Source of the DNA: Microbulbifer flavimaris
GTDB lineage: Bacteria > Pseudomonadota > Gammaproteobacteria > Pseudomonadales > Cellvibrionaceae
Direction of reading: 5' to 3'
Assembly (NCBI RefSeq): GCF_001641755.2
Contig: NZ_LRFG02000005.1
Span: 124,001 to 188,000, forward strand
Length of the DNA: 64,000 bases
The notes below the pieces were generated by a model. The model had not been told where the DNA came from. It ran no database searches and worked only from the letters and a program-made list of their open reading frames with translations. Positions 57,974-64,000 of the stretch are shown here, in pieces (the first letter of the stretch is position 1; each line of letters starts with the position of its first letter). A program made the translations under genes and the position numbers.

Positions 57974-58186
57974 ATGGAGATGTCAACACCGCAGTGGATC
58001 GTGTTCGTAATCGTGATAGGCTATATTGCCGTCTGTTTCGGCAAGATCGCCGGCAAGCACGGGCGTAATCCTTTGCTGTACGGCTTGCTCTCGATCATCT
58101 CCCCAGTAAACCTTGTCATTCTGGGTGTCTGGGCTTTTTCAAAGTCTGGCATGAAGCCAGGCGCCGAGGGCAAAAACGTTAACTGA
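57974..58186 (+). CDS. Small hydrophobic protein (70 aa)
   Basis: Unrecognised. Two hydrophobic segments (WIVFVIVIGYIAVCFG and LLYGLLSIISPVNLVILGVWAF) are joined by a KIAGKHGRNP loop. The C-terminal tail is polar. GAGAG lies before ATG 57974. An ATG at 57959 would add five residues. It may be a further cassette gene, but no attC was found after it. Confidence 0.5.
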   Translation: MEMSTPQWIVFVIVIGYIAVCFGKIAGKHGRNPLLYGLLSIISPVNLVILGVWAFSKSGMKPGAEGKNVN

Positions 58187-58263
58187 CCTGCTAGCTAGTC
58201 CCGGCCCGGTACGCTTGGTATCGACGTCAACTGGCTTTACACAGGCCTGAAAAGGAGAAGAAG

Positions 58264-58635
58264 ATGCACTGTAAAATTGCTGAAATGAAGTCTTTAATGG
58301 ATACCCCAACTGCTCAAGTCCAGGCGGAAGAGGCTGGTGGGATGACCATCAGCCATACGCAGTTTTCTGCTGGAACTGACTTCGCACCGCTATTGAGCGG
58401 CCTGAAGGATGATAGTTGTCAGTGTCCGCATTGGGGATATGTTCTAAAGGGGGAGGTCATCGTTGACTATTCCGATGGTCAACAAGAAAAGGTCGGCGCG
58501 GGTGAGGCTTACTACCTTCGGCCAGGCCACTCAGTGAGATTTGAAGAAGATACTCAATGCGTTGAGTTCAGCCCTACAGATGAATTGAACGAAGTGCTCG
58601 CGCATGCCGGTGAAAAGATGGCGGAATTTGCCTGA
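58264..58635 (+). CDS. Cupin-domain protein
   Basis: 123 residues. The cupin barrel is marked by HWGYVLKGEVIVDY with the motif-1 Gly-rich turn and GEAYYLRPGHSVRFEEDTQCVEF as motif 2. The metal-binding His/Glu set is incomplete: CPHWGYVLKGEV carries His/Glu, and motif 2 has H in PGHSV. AAAAGGAG before the ATG is strong. The substrate is unknown. It lies after the integron and could be a cassette gene or resident. Confidence 0.78.
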   Translation: MHCKIAEMKSLMDTPTAQVQAEEAGGMTISHTQFSAGTDFAPLLSGLKDDSCQCPHWGYVLKGEVIVDYSDGQQEKVGAGEAYYLRPGHSVRFEEDTQCVEFSPTDELNEVLAHAGEKMAEFA

Positions 58636-58900
58636 TTTATCGGCAAGGTGAAAAACGCGTCAGCGGCGAAGCTTGCAGCGTTGCTTCATCACCGTGTCCA
58701 TCGTTCCCATCTTACCCATATGAAACGGCGCGCCGCCTGGCGCGCCTTGCGCGGGGCCTGTGTTAAAGGCCAGCCTGGAATATCGAGACACCATTGTTGT
58801 CTTGGCTAGCCTGGCAAGAAAGCCCTGAGCTGACCAAGCAAAAAGAGTGAGGCCTGTCATTCAGTCAAACTCGGCCTCTGCAGAAGATTCATTATTTGTT

Positions 58901-60175
58901 CTAGGTGACTTTGTTTTTCCGGTTGAACTCGGGTTGCAGGAACTGCTCAGTTGCCAGAATCTTTCCCAGCCGAGCCGTGGCGACAGCGATATCCTGGTAG
59001 CTCAGGTACAAAGGCGAAAAACCAAAGCGGAGGATGTTGGGGGAGCGAAAATCGGCAATTACGCCTTCCGCAATCAGCGCCTGGCAGATCGCATAAGCGT
59101 GGTCGTGTTCATAAGCGAGTTGTCCGCCCCGCTGGTCATGGTCGAGGGGGCTGGCGAGTTTCAGGCTACTCAGCTCGGGTGCCTGGGCCACCCGCAGGGC
59201 AAAGAAGTCGGCCAGACCCAGAGACTTCTCCCTCACATCGTCAATGGCAATGTCACTGTAAACCGACAATGCGGCATCGAGGACGCTCATCGAGAGAATG
59301 GGCGGTGTCCCGGCCAGGAATTGCTTGATATCACCGGACGCCTGATATTCGCTGTCAAAGGCGAAGGGGTTCTGGTGGCCCATCCAACCGGCGATGGGTT
59401 GGTGTAGTTCGCCCTGGTGTGTTTTTGCGGCATAGAGGAATGCGGGCGCGCCCGGTCCGCCATTGAGGTATTTGTACCCACAGCCTACGGCAAAGTCGAC
59501 ATTCCAGCGATCCAGCTCCAGCGGCATAACGCCGGCACTGTGGGCCAGGTCCCAGACCACCAGTATTCCTTTTGCATGGGCCAGCTCGGTCATGCGCTGG
59601 ATATCGTGGGCATAACCGCTGCGAAAATTCACTTGTGTCAGTAGCAGTACAGCGATGTCCTCGCCAAGGGCTGATTCGATTTCATTTTTTGCGACAGTGA
59701 CCAGCTCACAGTTCTCATGCCCCAATAGCTGAGAAAGGCCCTGCGATACATACAGGTCCGTGGGGAAATTATCCTGCTGTGAGAGGATGCGGTTGCGGCC
59801 CGGGTTCAGGCGTAGGGCGGCGGCCAGTAGCTTGAACAGGTTGACGGAGATCGAGTCACAGCAGATCACCTGGCCGGGTCCTGCGCCCAGTAGTGGGGCG
59901 ATTTTCTCGCCGACCGTCTCGGGCAGGTCGATCCAGGCATGCTGGTTCCAGCTGGTGATCAGGTCTGCGGCCCATTGCTGCTCCACCACCTCCCTGGCGC
60001 GTTCACGGGCCGCCAAGGGCATCGGCCCGAGTGAGTTGCCATCCAGATAGATGGTCCCTGGCGGTAGGTGGAATTGCTGCCGTTTCGCCCTCAGGGGATC
60101 GGTCGCATCCAGTTCTTCAGCGCTGGGCATTTTATTTTCAGGGTTGAGCTTTTGCAGTACTTCGGTCGGGCGCAT
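58901..60175 (-). CDS. kynU: Kynureninase
   Basis: 424 residues. PLP enzyme that splits kynurenine (or 3-hydroxykynurenine) to anthranilate and alanine. Fold-I motifs are YLDGNSLGPMP near the N-terminus, VVWDLAHSAGVMPLEL, FAVGCGYKYLNGGPGAPAF with the PLP Lys in GYKYLNGG, and AGTPPILSMSVLDAAL. AGGA precedes the ATG. A secreted hydrolase gene lies 15 bases upstream in the same direction, which suggests a two-gene tryptophan-catabolism operon. Confidence 0.95.
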   Translation of the reverse strand: MRPTEVLQKLNPENKMPSAEELDATDPLRAKRQQFHLPPGTIYLDGNSLGPMPLAARERAREVVEQQWAADLITSWNQHAWIDLPETVGEKIAPLLGAGPGQVICCDSISVNLFKLLAAALRLNPGRNRILSQQDNFPTDLYVSQGLSQLLGHENCELVTVAKNEIESALGEDIAVLLLTQVNFRSGYAHDIQRMTELAHAKGILVVWDLAHSAGVMPLELDRWNVDFAVGCGYKYLNGGPGAPAFLYAAKTHQGELHQPIAGWMGHQNPFAFDSEYQASGDIKQFLAGTPPILSMSVLDAALSVYSDIAIDDVREKSLGLADFFALRVAQAPELSSLKLASPLDHDQRGGQLAYEHDHAYAICQALIAEGVIADFRSPNILRFGFSPLYLSYQDIAVATARLGKILATEQFLQPEFNRKNKVT

Positions 60176-60190
60176 TCATCGGTCCTGTGG

Positions 60191-61078
60191 TCAGGTCTCT
60201 TCTCGATTGGGTGTGGTCAGGTGTTCCAGCAAGGTCCGGAAAGCCGGGGTGCCGGGATGGATCCAGTCGAAGTGAGCGGCTCCCGGCTCGAGGCTCTTGC
60301 GGACCATCGGGCCCTCAAACTGTTCAAACTGGCCTATCGGCACGATGGGATCCTGGTCACCGTGGAGCAGGGTGACCGGGATGGTAATGTCACTGGCCCG
60401 GGGTGTTGCCGCGGCATAGGCGTCCTGCCGGATTGCGGGCATGCCGCCCATAAACTGGGCAGTGGCGCGCTGGCAACTGTTCTCACCGCGTGCGTAGCCT
60501 GCGATATCCGTAATCGCCGCGAGGCCGATGGCAGACGCACTGGGCCGCTGCTGCGGGAAAAGGTTCGGCCAGTCTGCGGCGGCGAGCATGGCCAGGTGGC
60601 CGCCGGCGGAGTGGCCGACAATCACCAGCCTGTCGGTGTCGAGTCCAAACTGAGCCAGGGCAGGTATTTTTTGCAGGCCGGCACGGATATCGGTGTAGCT
60701 TGCGGGCCAGCTGCCTCCCGAGGCTCCTGTACGGCGGTATTCGAGATTCCAGACCGGAAAGCCTTCATGGGCGAGCGCCGTGGCGAGCGCATAGGTGTGG
60801 CTTATATCGTAGGCCTCCAGCCAGCATCCGCCATGTACCAGCACTACCGTGGGCTTGTCCGCGCTGGCTCCGGGCTCCGGCAGCCACAGCAGGCCGAACT
60901 GGTGCGGGTCCTCGCCATAGGGGATTTTCTGGTCATAGGCGCGATAGGTCAGCGCCGCGGCATCCGTGTAGGCCGGTGCGGCGGAAACCGGCATGTACGG
61001 AGCGCCGGAGGGTTCGGGCTCGGCCATACTGGGCAGGGCAACGAGCCAGCCTGCCAGTAGAAGCGGTAGGGATTTCAT
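60191..61078 (-). CDS. Secreted alpha/beta hydrolase, kynurenine-formamidase-like
   Basis: 295 residues from ATG 61078, which gives a clear signal peptide MKSLPLLLAGWLVALPSMA. The oxyanion motif HGGCW near residue 82 is close to the HGGYW of arylformamidases. The nucleophile is GHSAGG (Ser157), with HGDQDPIVP and GAAHFDWIHP supplying Asp and His. It precedes kynU. Kynurenine formamidase makes the kynureninase substrate, so this assignment fits the order. The signal peptide is unusual for that role, and another esterase activity is possible. A GTG at 61114 is an alternative start. Confidence 0.82.
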   Translation of the reverse strand: MKSLPLLLAGWLVALPSMAEPEPSGAPYMPVSAAPAYTDAAALTYRAYDQKIPYGEDPHQFGLLWLPEPGASADKPTVVLVHGGCWLEAYDISHTYALATALAHEGFPVWNLEYRRTGASGGSWPASYTDIRAGLQKIPALAQFGLDTDRLVIVGHSAGGHLAMLAAADWPNLFPQQRPSASAIGLAAITDIAGYARGENSCQRATAQFMGGMPAIRQDAYAAATPRASDITIPVTLLHGDQDPIVPIGQFEQFEGPMVRKSLEPGAAHFDWIHPGTPAFRTLLEHLTTPNREET

Positions 61079-61361
61079 GGTCAATGATAGGGCTCCGTTT
61101 TTGCTGTTATTCACTGCTCGATCTGCGACCTGTTGGCCTCAGAGGCCGCCGCGGGTAAAAGCAGGGTTCGCCACTCATGCTTTTCCCGTGCCGCAACACT
61201 TCCGCTACGCCCGGGCTGGCGGCTTGGATCTCTGTCACCCGGGATGCTCTCGCCAATTGTGCTGGCTGGCAAGTCATGTACATCGCCGGGGCGGCTGACA
61301 TGATCGGTTCCGCTTGGTATTTTCAACGCATGATCAGTGGCTTTTATTGATGAGGCAACCC

Positions 61362-62114
61362 ATGGGCAAAAAGATAGCTGTCGTCACCAATGCTCGGGAC
61401 TTCGTGGGTCCGCCTGCGGTGCGGGCATTGTTGGACGAGGGCTACCGGGTCGTCGCCCAGGATCCCGGCTTTGAAGACGCGCAAGTAAAACAGGCTTATG
61501 CTACGGAACACCCGGGCGCGGAGCCTGTGGCGGTGGCTGATCCGCAGCAGCTCGTGGACGAAGTGTGGGAGCGCCACGGCAGGATAGATACGCTAATCAG
61601 CAATGATGCCTTCGCGGCCATTCACACGCCGGTGGAAGCGGCAGATCTAGAGGATCTCTATGCGACCATCGAGCATGTGATGGTGGCCCCATTCAAACTG
61701 ATGCAGGCGGCCATTCCGCGGTTGAAAGCACAGGGCAGTGGTAACGTCATACTGGTCACTTCCTGTCGGACCGAGTTGCCCCAACCCGGCGGGGCAATGC
61801 CGGATATGGCCAGGGCGGGCGCCAATGCGTTGGTGAAGTCGCTGAGCATCGAACTGGCGCCTTTTGGTATCCCGGTCAACGCTATCGCACCCAACTACCT
61901 GTACAGTGAGGCCTACTTCCCCAAGGCCAGGTTTATTGAGGACCCGGTTGGGCGCGAGTTTATCCGGGAGGTGGTTCCCGCGGGCAGACTGGGTGAACCC
62001 GAAGAGGTGGGTGAGCTGGTACGATACCTGGCTAACATGAAGGGCTCTTTCCATACCGGCACCATTATCAAATTTGCCGGCGGCTGGCCCGCTGCGCCCG
62101 AGCGTCCCATTTAA
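61362..62114 (+). CDS. Halohydrin-dehalogenase-like SDR lacking the catalytic Tyr
   Basis: 250 residues. The start VVTNARDFVGPPAVRALLDEG replaces the NAD-binding TGxxxGxG by TN-F-GP, as in halohydrin dehalogenases, and LISNDAFA, IAPNYLYSEAYFP and the end GGWPAAPERP agree with HheC-like proteins. The catalytic Ser (VTSC, Ser134) and Arg (ARAG, Arg151) are kept. The residue four before that Arg, Tyr in HheC, is Pro147 here. The protein may be non-catalytic or use another mechanism. ATG 61362 has TGAGG upstream. Confidence 0.8.
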   Translation: MGKKIAVVTNARDFVGPPAVRALLDEGYRVVAQDPGFEDAQVKQAYATEHPGAEPVAVADPQQLVDEVWERHGRIDTLISNDAFAAIHTPVEAADLEDLYATIEHVMVAPFKLMQAAIPRLKAQGSGNVILVTSCRTELPQPGGAMPDMARAGANALVKSLSIELAPFGIPVNAIAPNYLYSEAYFPKARFIEDPVGREFIREVVPAGRLGEPEEVGELVRYLANMKGSFHTGTIIKFAGGWPAAPERPI

Positions 62115-62176
62115 ATTCTTCCAAATTGACTGAAGACGGGATAATGACCCGCGTCATTCCAGGTAGCCCAGAAGCG

Positions 62177-62566
62177 ATGAAGAATTTTTTGCTGTTACTG
62201 TTCCTTGGTAACCCGTTGGCTGTCGAGGCAATTGCCCCGTTTACCTCGGATGGCTGCAGTGTCTTCCCGGATGGCACCCTAGACCAGCAGGAGCTGTGGC
62301 TGAGCTGCTGCACTGCGCATGACCTGGCCTACTGGAAGGGCGGAACCTACGAGGAGCGGCTGCTGGCCGATCAGGCATTGCGCCAGTGCGTGGCCTCTGT
62401 GGGGGAGCCGGAGATTGGTGCGCTGATGCTCGCCGGTGTGCGCGTTGGCGGTAGCCCTTTCTTGCCCACGGAATTTCGCTGGGGCTACGGCTGGACCTTC
62501 CCCCGCGGCTACCAGGCATTGACCGAGCAGGAACAGCGGCAGATTCAAGCTGTGATGCCACAATAG
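62177..62566 (+). CDS. Small secreted phospholipase-A2-like protein
   Basis: 129 residues. A signal peptide MKNFLLLLFLGNPLAVEA is followed by DGCSVFPDGTLDQQELWLSCCTAHDLAYWKGG. The CCxxHD-x-YW-GG pattern resembles the calcium-loop/His-Asp active site of secreted phospholipases A2 and their bacterial relatives. Function is not known. I chose ATG 62177 for its signal-peptide fit. An upstream ATG (62126) adds 17 polar residues. Confidence 0.75.
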   Translation: MKNFLLLLFLGNPLAVEAIAPFTSDGCSVFPDGTLDQQELWLSCCTAHDLAYWKGGTYEERLLADQALRQCVASVGEPEIGALMLAGVRVGGSPFLPTEFRWGYGWTFPRGYQALTEQEQRQIQAVMPQ

Positions 62567-62773
62567 TCCGGGCCGATATCGGTCTGCTGCGCCCTCTGCT
62601 TCCTGCCTCGGGGCGACTTGGTCCGCAGTAATTTACCCCTTCTGAAGGTTCGGCGCCTAACTCTCCTCCGTCATCCAGCTGCTGCACTATCGTAGCCCTT
62701 GTCTTTCATTTTTCAGAACCCCCTTGGCGCACACCAGCGCCTACGGGACCGACCAAGACGAGGACAGCGCAGC

Positions 62774-64000
62774 GTGAATAAAGACGACCGCAAACGCACA
62801 ACCACTGATGCCGGTATCGCCGTTGCCAGCGATGAGTACTCCCTGACGGTGGGGCCAGAGGGCCCGATCGTGCTGCACGACCACTACCTGATCGAGCAGA
62901 TGGCCAACTTCAACCGGGAGCGTATCCCCGAGCGCCAGCCCCACGCGAAGGGTTCCGGCGCCTTTGGTCACTTTGAGGTGACTCAGGATGTGAGCGCCTA
63001 CACCAGGGCAGCGGTGTTCCAGCCCGGTACAAAGACCGATACCCTGATCCGTTTTTCCACCGTGGCCGGAGAGCGGGGTAGCCCGGATACCTGGCGCGAT
63101 CCGCGGGGTTTTGCCCTCAAGTTCTACACCAGTGAGGGCAACTACGACATGGTGGGGAACAATACGCCGGTATTCTTCCTGCGGGATCCGATGAAGTTCC
63201 AGCACTTTATTCGCTCGCAGAAACGTCGCGCTGACAACGGCCTGCGGGATCACGACATGCAGTGGGATTTCTGGACGCTGTCACCGGAGTCGGCGCACCA
63301 GGTGACCTGGCTGATGGGTGACCGGGGGATCCCCAAGACTTACCGCCATATGAACGGGTATTCGAGCCACACCTATATGTGGGTCAACAAAGACGGTGAG
63401 CGCTTCTGGGTCAAGTACCACTTCAAGACGGACCAGGGTATCGAGTGCCTTACTCAGGAAGAGGCAGACAAACTGGCGGGTGAGGATGCAGATGCCCACC
63501 GCCGTGATCTTTTCGATGCCATCGCTCGCGGTGACTATCCCAGCTGGACCCTGAAGGTGCAGATCATGCCGTTCGAAGAGGCGGAGCATTATCGCTTTCA
63601 CCCCTTTGACCTGACCAAGGTCTGGCCCCATGAGGATTACCCGCTGCAGGAAGTGGGACGCCTGACCCTGGATCGCAACCCGACGGATTTCCACACCGAG
63701 ATCGAGCAGGCCGCCTTCGAGCCAAACAACACCGTGCCGGGCATCGGCTTCAGTCCAGACAAGATGCTATTGGCGCGGGTGTTTGCTTACGCGGACGCGC
63801 ACCGGGCTCGGATGGGCGTGAACTACAAGCAGATTCCCGTGAATGCTCCCAGGTGCCCAGTGCACAGTTACAGCAAAGATGGCGCCTTGCGGGTGCAGAA
63901 TGTCTCTGACCCGGTCTATGCCCCCAACTCCAAGGGCGGGCCTGCTGCGGACCATACGTACACGGAGAAGTGGTCCGGGAGCGGGGAGTTCGTACACGCG
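62774..64000 (+). CDS. Catalase (monofunctional haem), 3' end outside window
   Basis: 409 codons are present without a stop, so the gene continues past the window. Start is GTG with GAGGA about 11 bases upstream. Distal His is in [12 protein letters not shown]. Distal Asn is in [13 protein letters not shown], and the haem Tyr ligand is in [14 protein letters not shown]. Haem catalases decompose hydrogen peroxide. No signal peptide is evident. A small-subunit, NADPH-binding type is likely from the motifs, but the C-terminal part needed to decide the clade is missing. Confidence 0.94.
   Translation, partial: MNKDDRKRTTTDAGIAVASDEYSLTVGPEGPIVLHDHYLIEQMANFNRERIPERQPHAKGSGAFGHFEVTQDVSAYTRAAVFQPGTKTDTLIRFSTVAGERGSPDTWRDPRGFALKFYTSEGNYDMVGNNTPVFFLRDPMKFQHFIRSQKRRADNGLRDHDMQWDFWTLSPESAHQVTWLMGDRGIPKTYRHMNGYSSHTYMWVNKDGERFWVKYHFKTDQGIECLTQEEADKLAGEDADAHRRDLFDAIARGDYPSWTLKVQIMPFEEAEHYRFHPFDLTKVWPHEDYPLQEVGRLTLDRNPTDFHTEIEQAAFEPNNTVPGIGFSPDKMLLARVFAYADAHRARMGVNYKQIPVNAPRCPVHSYSKDGALRVQNVSDPVYAPNSKGGPAADHTYTEKWSGSGEFVHA

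Overview
The window is a G+C-rich, densely coded chromosomal segment of a gammaproteobacterium. The evidence is the gene order: queA-tgt-secD-secF, argG divergent from pyrC-rnt, ccoNOQP-ccoGHIS, nadC/DUF1631/ampD-ampE and fxsA-groES-groEL are all orders known from Pseudomonas-like and Cellvibrionales-like genomes. A secreted polyhydroxybutyrate (PHB) depolymerase and several TonB/BCCT uptake functions suggest a marine, polymer-degrading genus such as Microbulbifer. That genus assignment is inference from gene content and was not tested.

Layout. 0.1-2.7 kb: a secreted thioredoxin-fold peroxidase, an MDR oxidoreductase, then an AT-rich islet with two orphan small membrane proteins. 2.8-3.4 kb: a tRNA-Leu(CAA) gene on the minus strand with a clear promoter, followed by about three diverged ~160-bp units that each restart with the tRNA 3' sequence. 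3.5-8.8 kb: queuosine genes queA and tgt, then secD-secF, with no yajC between them. 8.9-11.8 kb: two small unknown proteins and a multidomain PHB depolymerase. 11.9-15.4 kb: rnt, a long nested inverted repeat, pyrC, and divergent argG. 15.5-24.5 kb: a complete cbb3 cytochrome oxidase operon with its assembly genes and a membrane protein with a His-rich tail, then a metallothionein-like protein. 24.9-38.3 kb: a coiled-coil protein, nadC, two tandem giant DUF1631 paralogues, ampD-ampE, an aldehyde dehydrogenase, a fold-II PLP enzyme, a PEBP-like protein and an AmpG-type permease. 38.3-42.9 kb: an alkyltransferase-like protein, a DUF481 outer-membrane protein, an SDR, a 139-bp tandem repeat, cfa and fxsA. 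42.9-47.3 kb: groES-groEL behind a sigma-32-like promoter and a membrane Ser/Thr kinase.

47.4-55.9 kb is the most coherent system in the window. It combines carnitine dehydrogenase, a dehydrocarnitine-cleaving BKACE enzyme, a CdhR-type GATase-AraC regulator, a divergent TonB-dependent receptor, a BCCT transporter, a secreted alpha/beta hydrolase and a hotdog thioesterase. Together they could bring carnitine or acylcarnitines across both membranes and convert carnitine to glycine betaine. A 10-bp direct repeat spaced by two helical turns lies between the regulator and the receptor and looks like its operator.

55.9-58.7 kb is a chromosomal integron. It has an intI-type integrase with a perfect LexA box at its start, an attI-like core site, one cassette encoding a small membrane protein, and a textbook attC site with an extrahelical G. 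Further small genes of uncertain cassette status follow. 58.9-64 kb: kynureninase with a secreted kynurenine-formamidase-like hydrolase, a halohydrin-dehalogenase-like SDR lacking the catalytic Tyr, a small secreted phospholipase-A2-like protein, and a catalase cut off by the window end.
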